Of a DNA stretch of 64,000 bases, positions 24,928-33,167 are shown piece by piece; within the stretch, counting starts at the first letter, position 1, and every line of letters begins with the position of its first letter. A model generated the notes under the pieces. That model saw only the letters and a program-made list of their open reading frames with translations. It made no database searches and was not told the origin of the DNA. The stretch is from Faecalicatena_A orotica (GTDB taxonomy: Bacteria > Bacillota > Clostridia > Lachnospirales > Lachnospiraceae), in NCBI RefSeq assembly GCF_040545875.1, contig NZ_JBEPMR010000004.1; one strand, written 5' to 3'. The position numbers and the translations under genes are program-made.

Positions 24928-25455
24928 CTATTCTACTCCTTCCACCACACCGATATATGGCAGATTCCTATATTTTTGAGCATAGTCAAGGCCATAGCCT
25001 ACTACGAACTCATCCGGTATTTCAAATCCGACGTAATCCACGGTCACGTCCTTTTCCCTTCTCTCGGGCTTATCCAGAAGCGTGCACAGGTGCAGGCTTT
25101 CAGGATTGCGTTTCCTTAAGATATCCATCAGATAATATAATGTTCTTCCGGAATCAATGATATCCTCCACAATCAGGACATCCTTGCCCTCTATTGATTC
25201 GTCCAGATCCTTTGCGATACGCACAACACCGCTGGAGGCTGTTCCATCCCCATAGCTTGATACGCTCATGAAATCCAAAGAAACCGGTACGGTAATTCTC
25301 TTTGCCAGTTCGCACATGAAAAATGCACCGCCTTTTAATACACAGATCAAATGCACCTGTTTTCCTTCATAATCCTTACTGATCTGTTTCCCCAGTGCTT
25401 CAATTCTTTCATCGACTTCTTTTTCTGATACTAAAACTCTAATCTTCTCTGACAT
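24928..25455 (-). CDS. hpt: Hypoxanthine phosphoribosyltransferase
   Basis: Purine salvage enzyme of 175 residues that makes IMP or GMP from hypoxanthine or guanine and PRPP. The PRPP-binding motif VLIVEDIIDSGRTL is near residue 93, and CVLKGGAFFM near residue 38 and DYVGFEIPDEFVVGYGLDY near residue 139 are typical. Its start lies within the last codons of tilS (17-base overlap) and AGGAGG is present inside tilS, indicating translational coupling. Confidence 0.96.
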   Translation of the reverse strand: MSEKIRVLVSEKEVDERIEALGKQISKDYEGKQVHLICVLKGGAFFMCELAKRITVPVSLDFMSVSSYGDGTASSGVVRIAKDLDESIEGKDVLIVEDIIDSGRTLYYLMDILRKRNPESLHLCTLLDKPERREKDVTVDYVGFEIPDEFVVGYGLDYAQKYRNLPYIGVVEGVE

Positions 25456-26872
25456 CTCTTTTTTCCTCCGTTACTTTTATCTCCAGTACTCTGTTCGTCT
25501 TATCCGAGACCATACAGGCACTGCTCATACGATACCCCAATACCCACAATATCTGTTCCTCATCTGTGACCAGCGGGCAAATGTCCCGCTTATCAGCCGG
25601 TATTTTTTCATTTATAAAATAGGACTTCAGTTTCTGCCGGCTTCCGGCTGAATCAATCACAAGGAAATCTCCGGGCCGTCTCGTTCTGACGGTCAGGTTA
25701 CCTTTTATTATATCATAATCAAACCATTTCGTGTAGCTCTTTTGCGGTATCTGATTTACCGAAAAATCCTTAGATTTTTCCAGAATCCTACTGCAAATCG
25801 TCAGATTCAGTTCCTTAATTTCTGTAATTCCGGGAACTTTCAGAATATACTGTCCGGAATCTGCCTCTTTTTCCTCTTGCTGCCCTGCCTTTTCTGCCAC
25901 TTTTTTCAGCATCACGCCGTCATAGTTGCGCACCGCTTTCACCGAATAAGGAAGATTGCGGCTTCTGCCACTTTGTTTTTCCATAAGGTCCATGACAGCT
26001 TCCACGTGTACGATAGAGAGATTCTTTTCCGCTCCCGCTGCTTTTATCAGACACTTCCTGACCAGAATCTTCTGGATGGCTTCCGGCTGTCCGGCATACC
26101 CCTCCTTCCGGATCTGGATCGCTTTGTCAGGCATCTCTGCCACACAGCGGTTCCAGACGCGCGTTGTCTGTTCCTCCATATATTCCCATGCCATGCGGAT
26201 TTGTTCCATCGCCTCATTCATATGCTGCACAGCACCTGCATTTACCTGCTGTTCCAGTACCGGAATCACAAGATGACGGAGCCGGTTCCTCGTATAGTCA
26301 TCCTCATCATTCGTCTCGTCCTGACACCAGCCGTATCCGTTTTTTTCCAGATAGTTCTCAATCTCCCCGCGTGTCAGGCACAACAGAGGACGGATGACAT
26401 TCCCATTGACAGGGCGGATGCCCCCCAGTCCCTTCAATCCTGCGCCTCTCGCAAGATTCATAAGGAGCGTCTCAGCATTATCATTCTGGTGGTGCGCCAT
26501 CGCAATTTTAGTGCCCTGCTCTTCCCGAAAAGTCTTTTCAAAAGCCTCCCTGCGGACATTGCGTCCGGCCTCCTCAACAGATTGTTTCCGTTTTTTGGCA
26601 ATTGATTCTACATTTTCATGATAAACTACACATTTTATCCCGTGCCCGCGGCACAGCTTAACAGTAAACTCTTCATCCGCCCGGGCAGAATCCCCCCGGA
26701 TCCCGTGGTTTACATGGACGGCAACAATATCAATATCAAGCGACTTCCTCAATTCCAGAAGCACAAAAAGCAGGCATACCGAATCCGCCCCGCCCGATAT
26801 ACCTGCGATAACCTTGTCCCCATTTACTATCATATGATACTTTTCAATAAACTTGCATACTTTTTCCATCAT
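25439..26872 (-). CDS. tilS: tRNA(Ile)-lysidine synthase
   Basis: Essential enzyme that puts lysine on C34 of the AUA-reading tRNA(Ile). The 477 residues have the N-type ATP pyrophosphatase loop AGISGGADSVCLLF near residue 22, the AHHQNDNAET motif near residue 126 and a C-terminal TilS domain. Two adjacent ATG codons (26872 and 26869) open the frame. There is no convincing ribosome site: the upstream 19 bases are AT-rich and run directly into a terminator hairpin at 26890-26915. This suggests that the normal upstream junction with spoIIE has been replaced by the sugar cassette. Confidence 0.95.
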   Translation of the reverse strand: MMEKVCKFIEKYHMIVNGDKVIAGISGGADSVCLLFVLLELRKSLDIDIVAVHVNHGIRGDSARADEEFTVKLCRGHGIKCVVYHENVESIAKKRKQSVEEAGRNVRREAFEKTFREEQGTKIAMAHHQNDNAETLLMNLARGAGLKGLGGIRPVNGNVIRPLLCLTRGEIENYLEKNGYGWCQDETNDEDDYTRNRLRHLVIPVLEQQVNAGAVQHMNEAMEQIRMAWEYMEEQTTRVWNRCVAEMPDKAIQIRKEGYAGQPEAIQKILVRKCLIKAAGAEKNLSIVHVEAVMDLMEKQSGRSRNLPYSVKAVRNYDGVMLKKVAEKAGQQEEKEADSGQYILKVPGITEIKELNLTICSRILEKSKDFSVNQIPQKSYTKWFDYDIIKGNLTVRTRRPGDFLVIDSAGSRQKLKSYFINEKIPADKRDICPLVTDEEQILWVLGYRMSSACMVSDKTNRVLEIKVTEEKRDVRED

Positions 26873-26889
26873 AAATAAACTATAAACAA

Positions 26890-26915
26890 AAACCCCCTAT
26901 ATTGCAAGGGGGTTT
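26890..26915 (-). terminator. Terminator of the polyol ABC/dehydrogenase operon
   Basis: Stem AAACCCCCT / AGGGGGTTT with an 8-base loop; on the minus strand it ends in GGGGGTTTTTG. It lies between the dehydrogenase and tilS, only about 18 bases before the tilS start. Confidence 0.78.
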
Positions 26916-26923
26916 CGTAAAGG

Positions 26924-26979
26924 GGACCGCAAAGGGGTCAGACCCTTTTGCGGTCCGTTTTCAGAATATTCTCAAAATT
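26924..26979. repeat. Dispersed 3'-end hairpin repeat, copy 1
   Basis: A 16-bp inverted repeat GGACCGCAAAGGGGTC / GACCCTTTTGCGGTCC (one mismatch) followed by CGTTTTC, the palindrome AGAATATTCT and CAAAATT. It begins two bases after the dehydrogenase stop (minus strand). Near-identical copies are at 33119-33166 and 41147-41197. Confidence 0.85.
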
Positions 26980-26980
26980 A

Positions 26981-28036
26981 TCATTTCACCTTAATGACTG
27001 CCTTCACAAGATCTGTCTTGTTATTCACAGCCTCTTCGTATGCCTCCTGAATATGCTCCAGATTAAATTCATGGGTTACAATATCCCTTACCTCTATCGC
27101 CCCGCTGGAAACGGCTGCGATGGCTTTCGGATAAATGTTTTTATAACGGAAGACAGATTTAATCGTAGCTTCTTTATCCATGATCTGGGCAAAATTATAG
27201 GAAATTTCTTCCTGTGCGGAAATGCCTACCAGTGTGATGGTACCGCCCCGCCTTACCAAAAACGGTGTCTGCGCGATTGTTACTGCTGAACCTGCTGTTT
27301 CGAATACAACATCAAAGCCGCGCCCGCCCGTCAGTTCCTTTACTTTTTCAAAAATGTCTTCTTTTCCACTGTTCACGACAGCTGTCGCTCCGAGCTCAAG
27401 AGCCTTATTCAGACGCGCCTCCACAAGGTCCGCCACAATGATCTGGCCCGCACCATGTGCTTTGCATGCTAAAAGTGTTACAAGTCCAATGCATCCCGCG
27501 CCAAGGATAATCACTGTATCGCCGGTATTCACAGTTCCCTGCTCCGCCGCATAAAAACCAACTGACAGAGGTTCAATCAGGGCCCCCTCTTTCGTAGAGA
27601 CATTTTCCGGAAGTTTGAAACACATATCCGCCGGGAACGCAATATATTCTTCATTGCATCCCTGCACAGGAGGCGTTGCCAGAAAAACCACATCCGGGCA
27701 GAGGTTGTAATGGCCGGACTTGCATGCCTCACACTTTCCACAGGTGATACCCGGCTCCAGCGCTACCCTGTCTCCAATTTTTAAGTCCTCCACGCCTGCG
27801 CCAGCTTTTACAACCGTACCGGCACACTCATGTCCCAGCATAAAATCCTCGGCCAGATCTACTTTATATGCCCCACAGCAGCCGCTGTGGAAATAATGAA
27901 CGTCTGACCCGCAGATTCCTACGTATTCAAGAGAGACGAGCACCTCCTTTTCGCCGACTTCCGGGACCGGGATTTCTTTTAAAATCATATTGTCCGTCCC
28001 TCTCATAAAAGCACCTTTTTGCATTTTCATTGTCAT
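26981..28036 (-). CDS. Zinc-dependent polyol dehydrogenase (sorbitol/xylitol type)
   Basis: Medium-chain dehydrogenase of 351 residues that would oxidise a polyol to a ketose with NAD. Visible motifs: VGICGSDVHYF near residue 38 (catalytic zinc Cys), LGHECAG near residue 67, the structural-zinc cluster CGKCEACKSGHYNLC near residue 98, and the Rossmann motif GAGCIGLVTL near residue 175. The length and the GSDVHYF motif match sorbitol/xylitol dehydrogenases. It is the last gene of the ABC operon, 10 bases after the binding protein, so the transporter probably imports its substrate. An ATG at 28030 has better spacing from AGGAG than the first ATG at 28036. Confidence 0.87.
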   Translation of the reverse strand: MTMKMQKGAFMRGTDNMILKEIPVPEVGEKEVLVSLEYVGICGSDVHYFHSGCCGAYKVDLAEDFMLGHECAGTVVKAGAGVEDLKIGDRVALEPGITCGKCEACKSGHYNLCPDVVFLATPPVQGCNEEYIAFPADMCFKLPENVSTKEGALIEPLSVGFYAAEQGTVNTGDTVIILGAGCIGLVTLLACKAHGAGQIIVADLVEARLNKALELGATAVVNSGKEDIFEKVKELTGGRGFDVVFETAGSAVTIAQTPFLVRRGGTITLVGISAQEEISYNFAQIMDKEATIKSVFRYKNIYPKAIAAVSSGAIEVRDIVTHEFNLEHIQEAYEEAVNNKTDLVKAVIKVK

Positions 28037-28046
28037 AATCTCCTAT

Positions 28047-29126
28047 TTATTCGCTGAGTGAACCATCATCCGTGATTTCACCATTATCAATATACATCTG
28101 GATATATTCCTGGACGTTATCCTTATTGATTTCCGGCGCATCAACATAATCGTTAACCTCTGTAACCTTCATTTCTCCATTTACCACTTTATCGGCATAT
28201 TCCATATTTTTCTTTGCAAGATCCGCTGCGGACTGCAGTGCTGTAGATGTAAGCATTCCTTCTTTGATGAGCAGGCATCCCTGTGCAGTACCGTCAACGC
28301 CGTATGCAAGGAAGCTCGGTGTTCCGTCTGCGCCGACATATTCTTTGTCATCCCTGATTGCCTCGATCGCGCCTGCTGCCATGTTATCGTTCATGGAGAT
28401 GATCGCGTCGATGTGTGTACCTGACTGTACCCAGGATTCCATTAGTGTCAGAGCCTCGTCACTGTTCCAGTTTGCATAATCTTCATAGAGAATCTTAACG
28501 TCAGGGCGTTTGTCGAAGAAATACTCTGTCCAGGCTTCTCTTCTCTTATCTGCGTGGAAGTTTCCTGAAGGTCCGTTTAAAACAACGACATTTGCATCTT
28601 TCGGAACTTCCTCTACCGCCCTGTCTGCACTCACTTTTGCCTGTGCAACCGGGTCTGCATCCACGGTTCCTGTTCCTTCCATAACAGAATCGTCATCGCT
28701 GCCGTCCAGATCACTCTGGTGGGTCGTCGGGTTTGTCGTGATAACCGGAATACCTGCATCGACCAGCTGCTGTACATAAGGTGCCTGTGCTCCGTTATTA
28801 TTGGACTGAACGATAACAAGATCGTAAGCCTTTGTCACACAGTCCTCTAACAGGCCATTTTCCTTATTATCATCGCCTTCACCGCTGACACAGGTGAGTT
28901 CAATATTATCGTAGTTTTTCGCTTCTTTTTTCATTTCCGTTGTCAGCCATGCCGCAAATGTATCTGCGCTGGCACGCGCCACAAAACATACGCGTTTCTT
29001 GTCTGAGGAAGATCCTGCTGAGGATGAATCTCCCTTTGAATCATCTTTTCCGCCACCCCCACATGCCGCAAGTGAGAATGTCATAACTGCTGCCAACAAC
29101 AATGCTCCGATTTTCTTTGCTTTCAT
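28047..29126 (-). CDS. Sugar/polyol ABC transporter substrate-binding lipoprotein
   Basis: Periplasmic-binding-protein-like lipoprotein of 359 residues. The signal peptide MKAKKIGALLLAAVMTFSLA ends in the lipobox LAACGG, giving lipidated Cys near residue 22; a Gly/Ser/Asp-rich linker follows. The body is a type I (ribose/galactose-like) fold with KKRVCFVARASADTFAAWL and NDNMAAGAIEAI, typical of peripla_BP_4. It delivers sugar to the RbsC-like permease encoded just upstream. A small inverted repeat CTGTTCA/TGAACAG at 29163-29181 lies before its AAGGAGG ribosome site and may tune expression relative to the permease. Confidence 0.88.
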   Translation of the reverse strand: MKAKKIGALLLAAVMTFSLAACGGGGKDDSKGDSSSAGSSSDKKRVCFVARASADTFAAWLTTEMKKEAKNYDNIELTCVSGEGDDNKENGLLEDCVTKAYDLVIVQSNNNGAQAPYVQQLVDAGIPVITTNPTTHQSDLDGSDDDSVMEGTGTVDADPVAQAKVSADRAVEEVPKDANVVVLNGPSGNFHADKRREAWTEYFFDKRPDVKILYEDYANWNSDEALTLMESWVQSGTHIDAIISMNDNMAAGAIEAIRDDKEYVGADGTPSFLAYGVDGTAQGCLLIKEGMLTSTALQSAADLAKKNMEYADKVVNGEMKVTEVNDYVDAPEINKDNVQEYIQMYIDNGEITDDGSLSE

Positions 29127-29205
29127 AATATATTTCCTCCTTGAAATATGAATTTATTGTGTCTGTTCACTCCTTGAACAGTTACAATCCGTTTGAATAA
29201 CTGCA

Positions 29206-30186
29206 TTATTTCTTATTTTCTGCGGTTTCCTTCACTATAATCACTTTGCGTGATTTTTTTGATTTGCTTACAACATCAAATGCAACTGCAAGAACAATGA
29301 TTGCTCCTTCTATGATCTGTTGGATATAAGAGTTGACTCCGAGCAGGTTCATAACATTTTCAAGGAACCCGATGATAAACGCACCGGCAATAGTACCGCT
29401 TACTGTACCGATACCGCCTGTAAAGGATGTTCCTCCGACGATAGCCGCCGTAAGCCCGGTCATCTCGTATCCGACTGCACCATTCGGAAGACCGGCGTTA
29501 TTACGTGCCATGAAGATCATTCCTGCGAGGCCGACCATGATTCCATTTAAAATATAAGATATGTAAATACTCTTCTTTGCATTGATTCCGCTTGCCTCTG
29601 CCGCCGGCCTGCTTCCACCGATCGCATACAGGCTTCGTCCGTACCTCGTGTTATTGACCAGATACCACACGACAACGGTGACACCGATAATAATAATGAC
29701 GGGAACCGGGACCGGTCCGACCATTCCCTGGCCGATCTTCACGAATTTACCAAGCTGCAGTATGTTCTGGCCGCCTGTAAAATAAAGAGCAAGACCTCTG
29801 GCTGCCTGCTGCATTCCGAGTGTTGCGATAAAAGCAGGGACATTAAAATGTCCGACAAACACGGCATTGATCAGGTTACAGACAATACCTGTCACAAGTG
29901 CCGCAATCAGTGCCATCGCCATAGACCCGGTTGATTTATATACGGAAACTGAGAAAACGCCTGCCAGCGCCAGTACCGAACCAACTGACAGATCCAGAAA
30001 GCCGCTAATGATCAGCAGCATTTCCCCGTAAGCAATCAGAATGCCGACACAAAGCTGTCTTGTTACATTGATCAGGTTGCTGTACTGAAGGAAATAAGGA
30101 CTGATAATACTGCAGATAATAAATAACACGATCAGTACAATAAAAATACTTAACTTTTGCATATAGTGCGATGTTTTAGACTTCAT
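29206..30186 (-). CDS. Ribose-type ABC transporter permease (RbsC family)
   Basis: Integral membrane protein of 326 residues with 8-10 hydrophobic segments. Signatures: GFLDLSVGSVLALAG near residue 59, GTIAGAFIIGFLENVMNLLG near residue 268, and YAIGGSRPAAEASGIN, the cytoplasmic EAA-like loop, near residue 188. The ATG at 30186 is used because GGGAGGAG precedes it; nine in-frame residues upstream overlap the ATPase gene. The gene overlaps the ATPase gene end by 11 bases, so translation is coupled. Confidence 0.88.
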   Translation of the reverse strand: MKSKTSHYMQKLSIFIVLIVLFIICSIISPYFLQYSNLINVTRQLCVGILIAYGEMLLIISGFLDLSVGSVLALAGVFSVSVYKSTGSMAMALIAALVTGIVCNLINAVFVGHFNVPAFIATLGMQQAARGLALYFTGGQNILQLGKFVKIGQGMVGPVPVPVIIIIGVTVVVWYLVNNTRYGRSLYAIGGSRPAAEASGINAKKSIYISYILNGIMVGLAGMIFMARNNAGLPNGAVGYEMTGLTAAIVGGTSFTGGIGTVSGTIAGAFIIGFLENVMNLLGVNSYIQQIIEGAIIVLAVAFDVVSKSKKSRKVIIVKETAENKK

Positions 30187-31720
30187 TTTTAGCTCCTCCC
30201 TGCGATTCCTCATTCACTAACCCAGCCGCATGTTTCATAATGGTCTCCTGCGTAAACGCATCCCTTGATATACAGCCGCTGATTCTTCCCTGGCACATGA
30301 TATAGATCCTGTCACACATGCCGATCAGTTCCGGCAGTTCTGAGGAAACCATAACAACTGCCCTGTTATCCTTTACAATGTCTGTGATCAGTTTATAGAT
30401 TTCAAACTTGGCTCCGACGTCTATTCCGCGGGTTGGCTCATCGAGGATCATGACATCAGGGTCGCAGAGCATCCATCTTGATAAGAGGACCTTCTGCTGA
30501 TTTCCGCCTGACAGGGCAGAGATAGCTGTGTCCAGAGAAGGAGTTTTTACATTCATCTTTGCAAAACTCTTTTTCACCTCATCACGTTCTTTCGACCTGT
30601 GCGTATAGCCACTGTAAATAAATTTTTTCAGGCTGGCCAGACTGGCATTTTCGGCTACGCTCCTGACCGGAACGATTCCGTCGTCACGCCTGCTTTCGGA
30701 AAGCATGACGAGCTTATGGGAAATGCTGTCGCTGGGACTTTTGATCTTCACTTCTTTTCCATCAATCCTGACGTTACCGGAATCATGCGGGTCCAGCCCG
30801 AACACGGACCTCATGGTCTCTGTCCTCCCGGCTCCGACAAGCCCTGCAAACCCTACGATCTCGCCCTTTCTTACATAAAAACTGATATCTTCAAAAATGT
30901 CTTTCTGTGTAAAGTGTTCGACTTCCAGCGCTTTTTCACCGATTGACACTTCTTCCTTCGGATATACATTATCCAGCTTACGTCCGACCATGCGTGCAAT
31001 CACGGTATCCAGATCCAGATCCTCTGCCCGGTCTGTCGATACGACCGCCCCATCCCTGAGGACCGTGATGTCATCCGCAATCCGGAATACTTCTTCCATC
31101 TTATGTGATATATATATAATAGAAACGCCCTGCGCTTTCAGCTGCCCAATCTTTTCAAACAGCTGTTCTACTTCTTTCTGTGTGATAGATGAAGTGGGTT
31201 CGTCCATGATAATTACCTGTGCATTATTCGTAATTGCCTTTATGATCTCCAGCATCTGTATATCTGAAACGGTCAGTGTCTTTAACTTCTGTTCCGGAGA
31301 ATACGGAAGATGTTCCTCTTCCAGAAACTTCTTTGCGTCGCTCCTCACCTTTTTCCAGTCAACCTTCCCAAACCTGCTGATTGGAAGACGTCCTAAAAAG
31401 AGATTCTCTTCTACGGACAGCTCCGGGACATAATTCAGTTCCTGTGCAATCATAGAAATCCCCAGCTCTCTTGCCTGTATTGGGTTCTTCACTTCCACAG
31501 GCTTTTCATCCAGAAATATCTGACCTTTATCGGCCTGATAAAGGCCCATAATAATCTTCATCAGCGTTGACTTACCTGCTCCGTTTTCCCCACAGAGTGC
31601 ATGCACAGTTCCCTTGCGCACCGCAAAATCAATCCCGCTCAGCGCCTTTACTCCAGGGAATGATTTTTCAACTCCGCTGACGCGCATCTTGATTTCGTCC
31701 ATCACTTCACCCACTTTCAT
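30176..31720 (-). CDS. Ribose-type ABC transporter ATPase (RbsA family)
   Basis: Protein of 514 residues with two fused ABC domains. The first has GENGAGKSTLMK near residue 44 and IIMDEPTSSIT near residue 170; the second has GLVGAGRTETMRSVFG near residue 288 in place of a canonical Walker A, and LSGGNQQKVLLSRWM followed by VMILDEPTRGIDVG near residue 400-430. This pattern is normal for RbsA/MglA/XylG. First gene of the operon, read from the consensus promoter at 31746-31774 and divergent from the ROK regulator. The ATG at 31720 follows AGGAAAG. Confidence 0.9.
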   Translation of the reverse strand: MKVGEVMDEIKMRVSGVEKSFPGVKALSGIDFAVRKGTVHALCGENGAGKSTLMKIIMGLYQADKGQIFLDEKPVEVKNPIQARELGISMIAQELNYVPELSVEENLFLGRLPISRFGKVDWKKVRSDAKKFLEEEHLPYSPEQKLKTLTVSDIQMLEIIKAITNNAQVIIMDEPTSSITQKEVEQLFEKIGQLKAQGVSIIYISHKMEEVFRIADDITVLRDGAVVSTDRAEDLDLDTVIARMVGRKLDNVYPKEEVSIGEKALEVEHFTQKDIFEDISFYVRKGEIVGFAGLVGAGRTETMRSVFGLDPHDSGNVRIDGKEVKIKSPSDSISHKLVMLSESRRDDGIVPVRSVAENASLASLKKFIYSGYTHRSKERDEVKKSFAKMNVKTPSLDTAISALSGGNQQKVLLSRWMLCDPDVMILDEPTRGIDVGAKFEIYKLITDIVKDNRAVVMVSSELPELIGMCDRIYIMCQGRISGCISRDAFTQETIMKHAAGLVNEESQGGAKNEV

Positions 31721-31745
31721 AAAACTTCTTTCCTTTGTTTTCTAA

Positions 31746-31774
31746 AGTATAATCCCGCGCTTTACTTTTGTCAA
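31746..31774 (-). promoter_or_regulatory. Sigma-A promoter of the polyol ABC operon
   Basis: Minus-strand TTGACA, exactly 17 bases, TATACT: near-perfect consensus, 26 bases from the ATPase start. Confidence 0.85.
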
Positions 31775-31860
31775 TCTTTTTTCTTAAGTTTGTAATTAGT
31801 GTATTAATTTAATTAGCTTATTTTGTGCATATTATACTAAAACAGACGTTTTATATTGTG

Positions 31861-31888
31861 TTTAGATAATTATTTCACAATATCTAAA
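31861..31888. promoter_or_regulatory. Candidate ROK operator in the divergent region
   Basis: Perfect inverted repeat TTTAGATA-N12-TATCTAAA between the two divergent promoters; a shorter one, AAAAC-N4-GTTTT, is at about 31840-31853. ROK repressors of the XylR type bind such spaced AT-rich repeats. The regulator encoded at 31995 is the obvious ligand. Confidence 0.5.
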
Positions 31889-31918
31889 GTAAACTTCTTT
31901 CTTTATCTCGTTAATTTC

Positions 31919-31947
31919 TTGACCAACTTTTAAAAATAGGTTATCAT
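31919..31947 (+). promoter_or_regulatory. Sigma-A promoter of the ROK gene
   Basis: TTGACC, 17 bases, TATCAT; start of transcription expected near 31954, about 40 bases before the ATG. Confidence 0.75.
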
Positions 31948-31994
31948 AAGTACAGACTCAGTCACTCCAATTTATCTACGCAAGGGGGCATATT

Positions 31995-33104
31995 ATGGAT
32001 GAAAACAATGTGAATTCCAGAAGTTTAGGTGATATTTACCGGATGATCTACCAGTATAAAGAATGTTCCAGACAAGAGATAGCGAACCAGCTGGGAATCA
32101 GCCTTCCGACTGTTACGCAGAACCTGAACAAACTGCGCAGTCTGGGCTATATATATAATGCAGGGAATTTTCAATCTACAGGCGGACGCAAACCTACGAT
32201 CCTGCGCTGTGTTCCTGATGCAAGATGTGCAATGGGAATCGATATTACAAGAAACCATCTTTCTATTGTATTAATTGATTTAGATTTGAATATTATTGCA
32301 GGCAAAAGAATCCGGGTGCCTTACGAGGAAACAACCGAATATTTCAACACAATCAGCCGGGAGACAGAGGAAATGATACGAAATAACGTACCTGACCGCT
32401 CCAGACTGCTCGGAGCCGGACTTTCCATGCCCGTTATTATCGGCTCTGACCAGAAATCTGTCACTTACGCCACCGTAATCAATGCATCGCCCAACATTTA
32501 CGAAAAGCTCGCATCCTATATTGATGTCCCGATCCTGATGTTCAACGATTCCAACTCCGCCGGTCTCGCCGAAAGCTGGCGTGCCCATTACACACAACCG
32601 ATGGTTTACCTTTCACTGAGCAGCAGTGTCGGCGGTGCCAACATGAACAACCAGAATATCTACACCGGAGACAACTGGCGCGGATGCGAATTCGGGCACA
32701 TGACAATCGTCCCTCACGGAAAGCGCTGTTACTGCGGAAGATACGGATGCCTCGACGCATACTGTTCTTCCAACGTACTGTCCGATTTCACGGGTGGGGA
32801 CTTAAAAAGATTCTTTACAGAACTGGAAACGAACAAAGGACTGCAGAACGTATTCAATCAGTACATGGACCATCTCGCCATCGCCGTCAATAACCTCAGA
32901 ATGTGCTACGACTGTAACATCGTCCTTGGCGGTTACGTAGGGGCCTACATGGCCGAATATATCGACACCTTCAGGAAAAAGGCCGTGGACCTCAACCCGT
33001 TTGAACAGGACGGCTCCTTCATCCGGGTCTGCCATTACCGCACCGAAGCATCCGCCGTCGGGGCAGCCATTCACTATATCAACCAGTTTATACAAGATTT
33101 TTAA
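31995..33104 (+). CDS. ROK-family transcriptional regulator
   Basis: Regulator of 369 residues in the NagC/XylR group. An N-terminal winged helix (about 10-65, CSRQEIANQLGISLPTVTQN) precedes a ROK sugar-kinase-like domain. The zinc-binding signature CYCGRYGCLDAYCS is near residue 254, next to GCEFGHMTIVPHG. The ROK ATP-binding motif appears changed, as in pure regulators. It is transcribed away from the polyol ABC operon and probably represses it until the sugar is bound. Its end lies 64 bases from the spoIIE-like gene, with repeat copy 2 in between. Confidence 0.88.
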   Translation: MDENNVNSRSLGDIYRMIYQYKECSRQEIANQLGISLPTVTQNLNKLRSLGYIYNAGNFQSTGGRKPTILRCVPDARCAMGIDITRNHLSIVLIDLDLNIIAGKRIRVPYEETTEYFNTISRETEEMIRNNVPDRSRLLGAGLSMPVIIGSDQKSVTYATVINASPNIYEKLASYIDVPILMFNDSNSAGLAESWRAHYTQPMVYLSLSSSVGGANMNNQNIYTGDNWRGCEFGHMTIVPHGKRCYCGRYGCLDAYCSSNVLSDFTGGDLKRFFTELETNKGLQNVFNQYMDHLAIAVNNLRMCYDCNIVLGGYVGAYMAEYIDTFRKKAVDLNPFEQDGSFIRVCHYRTEASAVGAAIHYINQFIQDF

Positions 33105-33118
33105 TGCAACAAAAGCCG

Positions 33119-33166
33119 TAAAGGGGTCTGACCCCTTTGCGGTCCGTTTTCAGAATATTCTTAAAA
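33119..33166. repeat. Dispersed 3'-end hairpin repeat, copy 2
   Basis: AAAGGGGTC/GACCCCTTT (9-bp perfect arms, 1-base centre) followed by GCGGTCCGTTTTC, the palindrome AGAATATTCT and TAAAATT. It abuts the stop of the spoIIE-like gene. The outer GGACCGC arm seen in copy 1 is missing. Confidence 0.85.
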
Positions 33167-33167
33167 T

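Noticed and set aside
25742..26605. Open frame of 287 codons opposite tilS
   Set aside because: Cysteine- and histidine-rich low-likelihood protein without start signals; a shadow of tilS.
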